Source of the DNA: Bacteroides sp.
GTDB lineage: Bacteria; Bacteroidota; Bacteroidia; Bacteroidales; Bacteroidaceae
NCBI GenBank assembly: GCA_019416685.1
Contig: DXWV01000057.1
Coordinates: 59,455 to 123,454, forward strand
DNA: 64,000 bases
Reading direction: 5' to 3'
Shown piece after piece: positions 1 through 9,418 of the stretch. Position 1 is the stretch's first letter; each line of letters opens with the position of its first letter. The position numbers and the translations under genes are program-made. The notes under the pieces are model-generated. The model worked only from the letters and a program-made list of their open reading frames with translations. It did no database searches and had not been told where the DNA came from.

Positions 1-28
1 AATTTAATTCATACTATGACAACCTATC

Positions 29-128
29 ATTGAAACGCAGATTATCGCAAATTCACGCAAAAAATATCGTCTCTCAAGTACAGCAAACCTTCTAATTTGC
101 GAAAATCTGCGATCATTTGCGTTTTAAT
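29..128. repeat. 100-bp interspersed hairpin element, copy 1
   Basis: A 100-base imperfect palindrome. The left arm starts ATTGAAACGCAGATTATCGC and the right arm ends GCGATCATTTGCGTTTTAAT. Bases 1-20 before it read as the reverse complement of the flank to the right of copy 2 (ATAGTATGAACTAAATTT), so the full unit may be near 150 bp. It lies just downstream of the minus-strand FG-GAP gene and could act as its 3' end structure. Sister copies are at 16066, 22472 and 27132. Confidence 0.75.
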
Positions 129-166
129 AAAACGTTCATTTGATGAGGATACAGTACTTAAAGGAA

Positions 167-1291
167 TTATTTTATAATCAATTTTTTAGTAACCACATTA
201 TTTCCGCATTCTACACGAACGAAATAATGTCCGCTGCTCCAACCATCCACTGGTATGTCTGTGGTATGACCTGCAACAATCGTTCTAACCAGTTGTCCGG
301 TCACGTTATAAACAGAGATCCGATTATTATCGGAATTCGTCTTTACAGCAAACGAAGCATCTTTTTCAACGATTACAGGATAAACAGATACAGCCTCTTC
401 CTGCTTTTCCGTACTTACACCTGTCCCACTTCCCTTACCAAGTTTTACACCACGTACACAGGTCGGCTTAATCCCGGCAGGCATAAAAAAGGTTTCATCA
501 AAAGAACCACGACCACTTTTACTATATCCGTTATTCTCAGGCTTAGTAGCCGGATTACGAAGGTTAACATTAACTTCTTCGTCGTTCACCGAACAGATTG
601 CCATATCATCATATCCGTCACCATTAAAATCCAACAAAAAAGGAATGTCATTTTTAGTTCCAAACTGCATATTCGCAATATCCTGATTTGCAAAATCCGG
701 AGTTTTATATTCTGTAGCAGAAGGAGTAAAGGAGCATAGCCAATTTCCTTTATCATATAAAACAACATCTGCCTGTCCATCATTATTCATATCTCCAGCC
801 AACAAATAATCGCTTTCCGTAATACCAAAAGCAAGATTTACATCCGGAGCCATTGCCATAAAATGCATAAGCCACCAAAGTCCGTACTCATTGTCACGGC
901 GAATAGCAACATCACCCACCCCGTCACCGTTGAAATCTGCCGAGAGTGCTTTATCGCCTACTGCCATTCCATACACAACATCCTGCGGATCAATAAAATT
1001 ATTATTTCCATCGTTATAATAGAATCGCCAATGAATAAGCTGGTCTACCGAACAGGAACGGTCTACCTCGCATAAATCAAAATAACCGTCACCATTGGCA
1101 TCATATACAAAGACTTCGGATATCTGCAAATCTTTAGTCTGCGTAGGAACCGTAAGGTCAATCTTTCCATCCAAATCGAAATCAAACTGATAACCTGTCT
1201 CATAAGACCAATACACGATACCATCGGATTTTTGAGCATACATAAAAACAGCCATCAAACAGGCCAGAGTTGCAAGTATTAACTTTTTCAT
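167..1291 (-). CDS. Secreted FG-GAP/VCBS-repeat protein with T9SS-like C-terminal tail
   Basis: About 374 residues. I chose the start at 1291 because it puts MKKLILATLACLMAVFMYAQ, a clean signal peptide, at the N-terminus; an in-frame ATG eight codons earlier is less likely. The middle holds several FG-GAP/VCBS-type calcium-loop motifs (for example DANGDGYFD, DFNGDGVGD, DMNNDGQAD, DFNGDGYDD). The last ~70 residues (VYPVIVEKDASF..., ISVYNVTGQLV..., GHYFVRV, KKLIIK) resemble a Por_Secre_tail type IX sorting domain. No catalytic domain is visible. It is the last gene of the susC-susD-glycosidase unit and repeats the N-terminal plan of its larger neighbour, so it may be a non-catalytic surface glycan-binding partner; that role is inference. 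Confidence 0.75.
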   Translation of the reverse strand: MKKLILATLACLMAVFMYAQKSDGIVYWSYETGYQFDFDLDGKIDLTVPTQTKDLQISEVFVYDANGDGYFDLCEVDRSCSVDQLIHWRFYYNDGNNNFIDPQDVVYGMAVGDKALSADFNGDGVGDVAIRRDNEYGLWWLMHFMAMAPDVNLAFGITESDYLLAGDMNNDGQADVVLYDKGNWLCSFTPSATEYKTPDFANQDIANMQFGTKNDIPFLLDFNGDGYDDMAICSVNDEEVNVNLRNPATKPENNGYSKSGRGSFDETFFMPAGIKPTCVRGVKLGKGSGTGVSTEKQEEAVSVYPVIVEKDASFAVKTNSDNNRISVYNVTGQLVRTIVAGHTTDIPVDGWSSGHYFVRVECGNNVVTKKLIIK

Positions 1292-1344
1292 AACCATTAA
1301 ATTTAAATTATACAATAGTAATTCATCAACATTTATTTAAAACT

Positions 1345-4300
1345 TCACCGAAGTATAACTGAAGAATATAAAGAGTAAAGACTCTTCTCTTCAGTATCAT
1401 TAATAGTCAGCAGATAAGCACCCTTCGGTAATGGAGGAATGCTGCAAGAGAGTATCCCGTTATTAAACCGGAGTCTGTCTTCGTAACAGATACGGCCTCC
1501 CATATCCATTAACCGGATTTCACAAAGATGTTCCTGTTGCATTCCACCAGATACAATCATCAGAGAACCTTCGTCAGTAAAACAGATTTTTATTTCATCT
1601 TTTTTTTTAAGAGAATCCATTCCTGTATACCCGTCAGACATGAAAATCAAATGATCATAGTCGGCACTATTCCTGTCTACCGGTCCCATGAAAACAGATA
1701 TTACGATAGCGTCCGCCCAGTCTTCTCCCCACAATCCGATGAGGTCTTGCTGAATATTCCTTTCATATTCCACCCATTCGCCGTCTTTGGGCTTTACGGG
1801 TGTCAATGTAAGGTAAGCCAATCCCGGTTGAGAATATCCTACCCGATAGAATATGTCTTTCGTTTCCCATACAGGAGAACTGGCAGACGGTTTTATCAGA
1901 CGGAAACCAAACCAACAAGCCGTGGTGTTGTGAGAACGAATCGCTATTTTAAAGCGGTTGAATTGATCAATAGGTACACGTATGGCACCATCCGAAGTGG
2001 TGGTGAAACGAATCATTCCCGGAGTAACCTGCAATGCTCTCTCACCCGCAAATGCATCCGTCACCCTATCGGTATGAGATACATTACCGTTATAATCATT
2101 GGATACGATGAGAGGTTCCTGATCATCAAGAACTGTAATAGCACTGACTTTTCCGGAACGTAGGGTTTCTCCTTTGGCATCGTATTGGAAAGGAAACAAA
2201 TCAAATGTAACAGCTTCTTTTCCGGGTTCCTGCGGTATTCCAACCGTATTGTTCAGATTCAGTACCAAGGTGGCAAATGTATCCAATGAAGGGAGTGACA
2301 CCCGTATTTTAGAACCTTCCCGGGTATAATCCACTTTCCGGCTTTCTTCCAAAGTAATGCAATAAAGATCTGTCGGAGTCACATTGTCCGGCAGTGTAAA
2401 AGATACCTCTACTGTTTTTGTCTGAGGTGCTGCATTCACTGCATCCCAGCGCAAATCTATTGTAGAACCATAATTTACTAAATCGACAATCAAAGCATCC
2501 ATCCGGCGAGTTCGTTTGTCCCAGCGTCTTTTTAATTTGGCATAGATACCGGTGGCATTACTCAATGATAAATCCGAATAATTATAATCGGCAATCACAT
2601 AGGCATGATTGGAATAATACAGATAGGCCCCGTAAGCTTCTGTAAACTTATTCCAGCCGGCTATCCGTTCGAGTACTTCCACCGGATAATTTACAGCATG
2701 GAAAGGTACGGGATCTGTAAAGCTTGCCACTCCGTCTACGACCTGTGCAGCCGGATAACCACCAGCAGAAAGGCAGGTAGCAAATTGATAATCGATATTC
2801 TGTTTGGGCCAGCCAGTCGTTAAATTCATCTCAGCAGGCGGATAAAAATTGGCAAATACAGGCTTATCCGGATAACGTGATTTTGCTTCATAAATATCAC
2901 GGTAGAGGTCTGTATATTTGGTTCCCGTACCAAAAGGCCAAAGTTCCATAAACTGATGATTGGCTACGGCTCCCGTAGTATAATGGGGAATGTTTCCACT
3001 TGTAGAAGGCAGTTGCAAAGCCGTAGTAGTGACATCTGCACGTACCTCTTTCACTGCCAAATCCAAACGATTAACCAATGGAGCCATTTCGGATGAAAAG
3101 TTACAAGCTGCAGAAGTTCCGTCGCAAACATAATTCTCGGGTAATCCATACCAGTCCCAACGGTATCCGTCCCAGTTGTACTCCTTCTGCGCCTTTACAG
3201 CCTGAGATACAAAATAATCATTGAAATTTTTAAAAGTCTCCCCTCCTATTGTATAGGAGGCATCGACTGATTCGTTGGTAGACATCAAGTAAAGATAAGA
3301 GTTGCCATAAGTAATGAAACTACGGTCAGCTACATTCCGCATAGCCCAATCGGGATAATTATGAGCAAAAGCCGGAGTGGCGGCATATATACCGGTATAG
3401 CAAACAGAACGTCCTCCGATACTGCGGAATTTCTCTATTTTCTTTTTCATTGTCTCTTTGCTTGTCCAAAGACGATCGTCTCCTACATAAGTGTTCCACG
3501 TTTCCGTTTGAGGAGCAATCTCTTCGTGAGCTCTCATCCAGGGGTGATACTCCAATGTATTAATTCCTACAGCTTCCAGATTATGAGCCCATTTATCCAC
3601 ATTCAAGGAATTATCAAAAATACAGGTCCACCCGTGACGGAGATTCACCTCCCGGCCCGTTTCTTCAAAGGTAGCCAAAGGCAAAGCCGCAGGACGTGAA
3701 TTATCCATATCAGCAGACATGATAGCAAGAACGCCTGTTAGCGGTACCATTACAGTACCATCGACAGTACCATACCCTTTCGAATCGGCATAATGTTCAT
3801 AACGAGGCTTGTCTGCCGACCAATAATTAATAAGAACCTGTCCGGTAGAAGGACGGTAAAGAGCCATATCGGTATAGCCATCGCCATTAAAATCACCGGT
3901 AAAAGGAATATCTTCTGTCGTACCGAACATCACTCCGTTGATAGCCAAAGGCATATCGAATTCAGGATAACCGGTCAGAGAAGAAAATGCAACATACCAG
4001 GTTCCTGCAGAAGGACGATAAACAGCAAGGTCATCTATCCCATCACCGTTAAAATCACCGGATAAAGGGATATCTCCGGGTAGTCCGAATTGACCTCTGG
4101 CATCGACATTCCCCTCACAAGGGGAAAAATCGATATACCAGGTGGCCAGTCCTCCGGCTCCGGAACGCATAACGGCAATATCAATCTTTCCATCACCATT
4201 AAAATCACCAGTCACGTACTTATCGGTAGCACTGATACCAAAACTTACCGGAGGGCTTGTTATCCAATCTTTTTTACCATCATTTATTTTCCATACCCAT

Positions 4301-4533
4301 TTTATATTTTCACCGGTAGTCTCTACTTCACAAATATCTACCAACCCATCACCATTATAATCTCCCACACATGCTCCCCCTATAAAGGCAGCACTCACCG
4401 TCTGAGAGATATGAGACTGATTACCGATGTCATAATTCCATCCCGATTGTGTCCTGTAAATCAGGTCGTCGTGTGCATTCATCCAGGAAGCCAGAGACAA
4501 GGAGACGATGGACAACAAAATTTTCTTCTTCAT
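1345..4533 (-). CDS. GH66-like glycosidase with FG-GAP repeats and T9SS-like tail
   Basis: A 1062-residue secreted protein. After the signal peptide (MKKKILLSIVSLSLASWMNA) come about 250 residues of FG-GAP/VCBS repeats (YNGDGLVD, DFNGDGKID, DFNGDGIDD, DFNGDGYTD). Next is a predicted TIM-barrel region with features I associate with GH66 dextranases and cycloisomaltooligosaccharide glucanotransferases: YHPWMRAH near the start, DGYRWDWYG (position of the nucleophile Asp), QFMELWPFG (candidate acid/base Glu), then ATCLSAGGYPAAQ. A beta-sandwich segment and a T9SS-like sorting tail finish it. GH66 assignment is by motif order only and is moderate; another clan GH-D-like or GH13-like barrel is possible. 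Located directly after susD, so it is probably the surface endo-enzyme of the locus; alpha-1,6-glucan is a guess at substrate. Confidence 0.6.
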   Translation of the reverse strand: MKKKILLSIVSLSLASWMNAHDDLIYRTQSGWNYDIGNQSHISQTVSAAFIGGACVGDYNGDGLVDICEVETTGENIKWVWKINDGKKDWITSPPVSFGISATDKYVTGDFNGDGKIDIAVMRSGAGGLATWYIDFSPCEGNVDARGQFGLPGDIPLSGDFNGDGIDDLAVYRPSAGTWYVAFSSLTGYPEFDMPLAINGVMFGTTEDIPFTGDFNGDGYTDMALYRPSTGQVLINYWSADKPRYEHYADSKGYGTVDGTVMVPLTGVLAIMSADMDNSRPAALPLATFEETGREVNLRHGWTCIFDNSLNVDKWAHNLEAVGINTLEYHPWMRAHEEIAPQTETWNTYVGDDRLWTSKETMKKKIEKFRSIGGRSVCYTGIYAATPAFAHNYPDWAMRNVADRSFITYGNSYLYLMSTNESVDASYTIGGETFKNFNDYFVSQAVKAQKEYNWDGYRWDWYGLPENYVCDGTSAACNFSSEMAPLVNRLDLAVKEVRADVTTTALQLPSTSGNIPHYTTGAVANHQFMELWPFGTGTKYTDLYRDIYEAKSRYPDKPVFANFYPPAEMNLTTGWPKQNIDYQFATCLSAGGYPAAQVVDGVASFTDPVPFHAVNYPVEVLERIAGWNKFTEAYGAYLYYSNHAYVIADYNYSDLSLSNATGIYAKLKRRWDKRTRRMDALIVDLVNYGSTIDLRWDAVNAAPQTKTVEVSFTLPDNVTPTDLYCITLEESRKVDYTREGSKIRVSLPSLDTFATLVLNLNNTVGIPQEPGKEAVTFDLFPFQYDAKGETLRSGKVSAITVLDDQEPLIVSNDYNGNVSHTDRVTDAFAGERALQVTPGMIRFTTTSDGAIRVPIDQFNRFKIAIRSHNTTACWFGFRLIKPSASSPVWETKDIFYRVGYSQPGLAYLTLTPVKPKDGEWVEYERNIQQDLIGLWGEDWADAIVISVFMGPVDRNSADYDHLIFMSDGYTGMDSLKKKDEIKICFTDEGSLMIVSGGMQQEHLCEIRLMDMGGRICYEDRLRFNNGILSCSIPPLPKGAYLLTINDTEEKSLYSLYSSVILR

Positions 4534-4550
4534 GTTTTTTCTGATTAAAA

Positions 4551-6083
4551 TTAATATCCGGGATTATTCGGTCTCAAATTGGGATTAGCATCAATATCGT
4601 CCATTGGAACAGGTAACAACAGATGTTTGGGAGTAGTGAAATTTGTTTTACCTATACTATGAAAGAAATTCTTTGCATACTCTCCGTTTTCATCATAACG
4701 AATCAAATCAAACCAACGGTGACCACCTTCAAAAGCCAATTCCATACGACGCTCGTGACGGATAATTTCCCGTAACTCTGCCTGGTCTTCGGTAGTAACA
4801 TTAGGTAATCCCGCCCTGACACGAACACGATTCAACGGACCTCCTTCTTCATAAGAAGCAGCCGGAGCACATGCCTCCCCGGTATGTCCGGTTTCATTCA
4901 AAGCTTCGGCATACATCAGCAACACATCTGCATAGCGCAATACGGGAAAATTCAAAGGACTATCCATTGCACGGTCCTGCCCAATATCTTCACACAAGAA
5001 TTTCTTCACATTATGTCCGGTTTGAGAAACCGAAGGATTATAGGCCCACCCTTTATACTGGTCGCCCTGACACCAGACAGATACTACCTTACGCAAATCT
5101 CCGGCTTCATATGAATTCACAAATTCCGGATAAACGGCAAACCAGCCAAAGTTTCCCCATCTGCCACCAATGGCTACCGGAGCCAAAGGAGCCATATAGT
5201 CATTGTGCCAAGCTCCCTGTCCAAGTATGTCAAATTCGGAATAGGTAGTTACATCTTTTTCGTACTGTACCTCAAACAAGCTTTCGGGACCATTCTCACG
5301 CAAATAATCAAAGTTCCAATCGTACTTTCTGTTTAATGAATACACATTCAAAGCATTCAATTCTTCGATTGCCTGAATGGTATCATCATATCTTTTCAGC
5401 GTAAGGTAAACCTTTGCCAATAATCCTAAAGAGGCACCTTTGGTAGCACGACCAATGTCGGAAGATTGTTCATATTGTACGGGAAGCATAGTAGAAGCAT
5501 CCTTCAAATCCTGTATAATCAATTCATAAACCTCTTCTTTGGGTGTACGATGAACCTGTAAGTCGTCTCCCGCCGTCTGCTGAGTCTTAATCAAAGGGAC
5601 ATCCCCAAACAAACGTACCAGATTGAAATAATACAGAGCACGAAGGAAATGTGCTTCTCCTTTATATTGAGTAATCTTATCCGGACTCACATGGACAGCA
5701 TCATCTATGTTATTCAAAATCCAGTTTGTACGACTGATACCTGCCCAAGGACCCCGCCATAATTCTTTTGCACCAGAATTGTCACTGGTAGTTATAAAAT
5801 TGGAGAGTTGAGTCGTTTCCAATCCATTTCCTCCTGCTTCATTTCCTACACTACCCTCTCCGGCCACAATATCAAGTGTCCACATACGGAGGTTGTACAT
5901 ATACGAACTTTGCAGACGCTGGTACATGGAGTTGACTCCACTTTCTATTTCTTCTGCCGTACCTTTCTCGAAGAAATTATCGGTAATAATCTGATCACTG
6001 GGTAATATTTCCAGCTTATCCATACAACTCTGACTACAGAGTGACAGTCCTAAAAAGGCGAATATATAAATATACTTTTTCAT
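4551..6083 (-). CDS. SusD/RagB family glycan-binding lipoprotein
   Basis: 510 residues. N-terminal lipoprotein signal MKKYIYIFAFLGLSLCSQSC with the acylated Cys at residue 20. The body has SusD-family hallmarks: a TPR-rich fold, the FLRALYYFNLVRLFGDVPL segment, the GRATKGASLGLLAKVYLTL helix, and a C-terminal IRHERRMELAFEGGHRWFDLIRY block. SusD proteins cap the SusC barrel and bind the oligosaccharide. The gene sits 12 bp downstream of susC, so the two form a standard cotranscribed pair. Ligand cannot be read from sequence. Confidence 0.95.
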   Translation of the reverse strand: MKKYIYIFAFLGLSLCSQSCMDKLEILPSDQIITDNFFEKGTAEEIESGVNSMYQRLQSSYMYNLRMWTLDIVAGEGSVGNEAGGNGLETTQLSNFITTSDNSGAKELWRGPWAGISRTNWILNNIDDAVHVSPDKITQYKGEAHFLRALYYFNLVRLFGDVPLIKTQQTAGDDLQVHRTPKEEVYELIIQDLKDASTMLPVQYEQSSDIGRATKGASLGLLAKVYLTLKRYDDTIQAIEELNALNVYSLNRKYDWNFDYLRENGPESLFEVQYEKDVTTYSEFDILGQGAWHNDYMAPLAPVAIGGRWGNFGWFAVYPEFVNSYEAGDLRKVVSVWCQGDQYKGWAYNPSVSQTGHNVKKFLCEDIGQDRAMDSPLNFPVLRYADVLLMYAEALNETGHTGEACAPAASYEEGGPLNRVRVRAGLPNVTTEDQAELREIIRHERRMELAFEGGHRWFDLIRYDENGEYAKNFFHSIGKTNFTTPKHLLLPVPMDDIDANPNLRPNNPGY

Positions 6084-6095
6084 GGCTTTATCATA

Positions 6096-9000
6096 TTAGA
6101 ATTTAACGGATACACCAAACATATAGGTACGGGCGGAAGGATAAACTCCATAGTCCAGTCCACTTAATCCGACTTCCGGATCCAATCCTGAATAGTTGGT
6201 TATAGTACAGAGGTTATCGAAACTAACATAAAGACGTAACGCTTTTACTTTTGCCCTGTTAGTCCAGTTTTCCGGAAGCGTATAACCGAATGTCAGATTT
6301 TTGAGCTTTGCATAAGAACCATTTTCCAGCCAACGGGTAGAAGCACGCGAGTTATTATTCGGGTCGGCATATATGGCACGTGGCATAGAACTGCTGGTTC
6401 CCTCACCCGTCCATCTCTCTAAAGTAGATGCCAGTTGGTTATAGGTACTGTTCATACTCTCATGGCTGGCTCTCACACCATTCCAAACCTGATTACCCAA
6501 AGCACCCTGAAAGAAAATACTCAAATCAAAGTTTTTATAACTGAACGTGTTATTGAAACCAAAAATACAATCCGGAGACGGATTACCGATAACCGTACGG
6601 TCCAAATCATTAATTTCACCATTTCCATCCACATCAACAAACCACATATCACCGGGAGAGGTGTTTTTATAAGGGTTGTGAGACGCTTTGTCCGCTGCAC
6701 GATTTTCCATTACAGGCCCGGTGAACACTTCATCAAGTGTCTGGTATACTCCTCCCAGTTTGTAACCATAGAAAGAGTTTATAGGTTGTCCTTCCCGGAT
6801 AAGGCTTACACCGTTCAAAATTTCAGGACCGCCAATAGAGACAACTTCATTATGGTTAAAGCTCATATTAAGATTGGTCTCCCACTTAAACTCTCCTACA
6901 AAGTTCTTTGTATTGATGGTAAACTCAAAACCCCGATTCAGTACCTTACCTATATTTACCGGTGGCCAATCTGCCTGTTCCAAGGAAGTGCCACTTGTTT
7001 GAGGAACCGGTTTTTTAGTTAACATATCACGTGTGTTTTTCACGTAAAAATCAAGATTTGCAACAATACGGTTCTTTAAGAAACCAATGTCAACACCCAC
7101 ATTATACTGTTCTACAGCTTCCCATTTTACTGACGGGTTGGACAAAAGATAAGGATATATCAAATTTACCAGATTTGATTCGAAACCACGTTGAGAACCA
7201 AAATTATAAACTCCGTTCACGCTCAGCTTATCGGCAAAAGTATAAGCACCGATATTCTGATTACCTGTCTGTCCATAACCGGCCCTGAGTTTCAGTTGAG
7301 AGATGGACTTCACTGATTGCATAAAAGATTCGTTGCCTATATTCCATGCGGCAGCAAAGGAGGGAAAGTAACCAAAGCGATTGTCTTTACCGAATTTCGA
7401 CGAACCGTCTGCCCGGAAAGTTGCTGTCACTAAATAACGATCATCATACGAATAATGTAAACGTGCCATGTACGACATCAACGCCCAGCGTAATGAATTA
7501 CCTCCTACATCGGTCGCTTTAGTTGCATTATCCAGTTCCGTAGTCAGTTCGCTGGCACGCCCGGAACCAGAAGCAGATACACTCTCTTTTTTATATTCCT
7601 GATAAGAAGTACCTGCCATGGCATTTATCCGGTGCTTCCCGAAAGACTTATCATAGTTCAAAGTATTGTCCCACAAATACAATTGTTCATAGGCAGAAGA
7701 AACGGTTTGCATGGTATTCTTCGATTCATTCATTCCCCATTTGTATTTAGGAATATACGAATTATTATAATCATACCCCAACTCAGCTCCACCTGTGGTT
7801 TTGAATTTCAATCCTTTTATAATTTCCCACTCAAGAGAAATATTGGATAACATACGGAATCCTTTCATCCGATAATTCTGCTCATTGATAATAGCCACCG
7901 GATTAAGTGCATTTCCATTCCATTCTGCATTACCGGTAGGACCGGCATATTCACCATTTTCATCCTGAATTGGTATAGAAGGCAAAATACGCATTGCATT
8001 TTGAATAACTGTGCTGACCGGTTGAGTACGACGATTCTCCGCACTCAGATTTACGTTTGCTCTTACCGTTACATTCGATACAATTTTAGAGGATATATTC
8101 GATTGCAGACTCAAACGATTATAAGACGAATTCTTCATAATGCCATCCTGCGTATAATAGCCCAATGAGGTAGCATGACTTATTTTCTGATTTCCACCCA
8201 ACATGGAAAGATTCACCTTTTGCATGGGTGCAGTACGGAAAATGGCATCCATCCAGTCGGTGCCCGTTCCCAACGATTCCGGATCGGAAAAAGCCGGATT
8301 TAAAGAATATTCAGGTCCGGCATTAGTACGCATTTCGTTATGTAAAGCGGCATATTGTGATGCATTCAGCATATCATATGTTTTTGCCGAATGTTGTATA
8401 CCGTAACTATAATCAAAATTAATTTCCGTATGCCCTTCCTGTGCTTGTTTAGTGGTTACCATCACTACACCGTTGGCCCCCCGGGAACCGTAAATAGCCG
8501 TAGCCGAAGCATCTTTTAAAACATCAATAGATTCTACATCATTAGGATTCAGATACCACATACCGCCGCTAACAGGTACCCCATCAATAACATACAAAGG
8601 AGATGCATCATTTATGGTACCAACTCCACGTATAAGAATAGAGACATCACCTCCCGGAGTTCCGGAATTTTGTACAACCTGTACCCCCGACATCTTTCCT
8701 GCAATGGCTTGCATCACATTAGAAGTAGCATTCTTAGTAATATCCTCTGTCCGGACTGAAGATACGGCTCCCGTAACATCTTTCTTACGCATAGTTCCGT
8801 ATCCTACTACCACTACCTCATCCAATGCTTCAACATCTTCCTGTAGCACTACTTCGATAAAAGCCCTTCCTGATACATTTACTTCCGTAGTGACATATCC
8901 TATATACGAAATAACCAGAACAGGGTGTTGTCCTGTAATATTCAGTGTAAAGTTACCATACAAATCGGTAATGGTAGCATTATTAGTTCCCTTCTGGGAG

Positions 9001-9221
9001 ATATTGGCAGCAATAACGGGCAATCCGTCCGGTCCTTTTACAATACCTTTTACAGTCTGTTGTTGCTGTGCCACATTCATAATTCCGGTTTCAGTATTTG
9101 TATTCAGGTCTACTGTAACACCGGCATAAAGGGTAATGGGAGAAATAAGAAACATTGCAGTCCCTATAAGCAAAATATGCTTCATACGACTCTTACATAG
9201 ATACTCTGTTTTCATATTCAT
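6096..9221 (-). CDS. SusC/RagA family TonB-dependent outer-membrane transporter
   Basis: 1041 residues. Signal peptide, then a carboxypeptidase-D regulatory-like domain (VKGIVKGPDGLPVIAANISQ... to about residue 130), a TonB-box/plug start (LDEVVVVGYGTMRKKDVTGA), the conserved plug motifs LYVIDGVPV and SIDVLKDASATAIYGSRGAN, and a long beta-barrel ending in a phenylalanine (FGVSVKF). It imports oligosaccharides captured by the adjacent SusD. Start at 9221 is followed by other in-frame ATGs (third codon; residue 13), any of which leaves a usable signal peptide. It is the first gene of its own unit; a promoter module like the one before the sugar-metabolism operon lies 75-180 bp upstream. Confidence 0.95.
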   Translation of the reverse strand: MNMKTEYLCKSRMKHILLIGTAMFLISPITLYAGVTVDLNTNTETGIMNVAQQQQTVKGIVKGPDGLPVIAANISQKGTNNATITDLYGNFTLNITGQHPVLVISYIGYVTTEVNVSGRAFIEVVLQEDVEALDEVVVVGYGTMRKKDVTGAVSSVRTEDITKNATSNVMQAIAGKMSGVQVVQNSGTPGGDVSILIRGVGTINDASPLYVIDGVPVSGGMWYLNPNDVESIDVLKDASATAIYGSRGANGVVMVTTKQAQEGHTEINFDYSYGIQHSAKTYDMLNASQYAALHNEMRTNAGPEYSLNPAFSDPESLGTGTDWMDAIFRTAPMQKVNLSMLGGNQKISHATSLGYYTQDGIMKNSSYNRLSLQSNISSKIVSNVTVRANVNLSAENRRTQPVSTVIQNAMRILPSIPIQDENGEYAGPTGNAEWNGNALNPVAIINEQNYRMKGFRMLSNISLEWEIIKGLKFKTTGGAELGYDYNNSYIPKYKWGMNESKNTMQTVSSAYEQLYLWDNTLNYDKSFGKHRINAMAGTSYQEYKKESVSASGSGRASELTTELDNATKATDVGGNSLRWALMSYMARLHYSYDDRYLVTATFRADGSSKFGKDNRFGYFPSFAAAWNIGNESFMQSVKSISQLKLRAGYGQTGNQNIGAYTFADKLSVNGVYNFGSQRGFESNLVNLIYPYLLSNPSVKWEAVEQYNVGVDIGFLKNRIVANLDFYVKNTRDMLTKKPVPQTSGTSLEQADWPPVNIGKVLNRGFEFTINTKNFVGEFKWETNLNMSFNHNEVVSIGGPEILNGVSLIREGQPINSFYGYKLGGVYQTLDEVFTGPVMENRAADKASHNPYKNTSPGDMWFVDVDGNGEINDLDRTVIGNPSPDCIFGFNNTFSYKNFDLSIFFQGALGNQVWNGVRASHESMNSTYNQLASTLERWTGEGTSSSMPRAIYADPNNNSRASTRWLENGSYAKLKNLTFGYTLPENWTNRAKVKALRLYVSFDNLCTITNYSGLDPEVGLSGLDYGVYPSARTYMFGVSVKF

Positions 9222-9295
9222 TGTGTTTTCATTTATTATAGTCTATTTATATCCCGATCAATAAAAGAGTTTTGGTTAGCATCGAATGACGAATG

Positions 9296-9400
9296 TAAAA
9301 GTACGGATAAGCAACATACCTTCTTTCCGCCATTTTAGCTGATAATTATGATATCTTACCATAATAATCATTTTAAGGCCTATTTATTGGTATTATTCCA
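9296..9400 (-). promoter_or_regulatory. susC promoter module (probable AraC-type regulator target)
   Basis: Minus-strand -7 box TACTTTTA at 9303-9296 (consensus TAnnTTTG, one mismatch). Exactly 38 bases upstream lies GATAATTATGATATCTTACC (plus-strand 9341-9360), and a TATTATTCCA block at 9391-9400. The same three elements with nearly the same spacing are at 15012-15115. It lies in the 197-bp gap between the sugar porter and susC. What is seen is the duplicated layout; regulator binding is inference. Confidence 0.6.
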
Positions 9401-9418
9401 ATATTTTATTCTATTTTT

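Noticed and set aside
140..739. 199-residue open frame on the plus strand
   Set aside because: It lies antisense to the FG-GAP protein gene, has no recognisable domain, and the opposite strand has a signal peptide and clear repeats.
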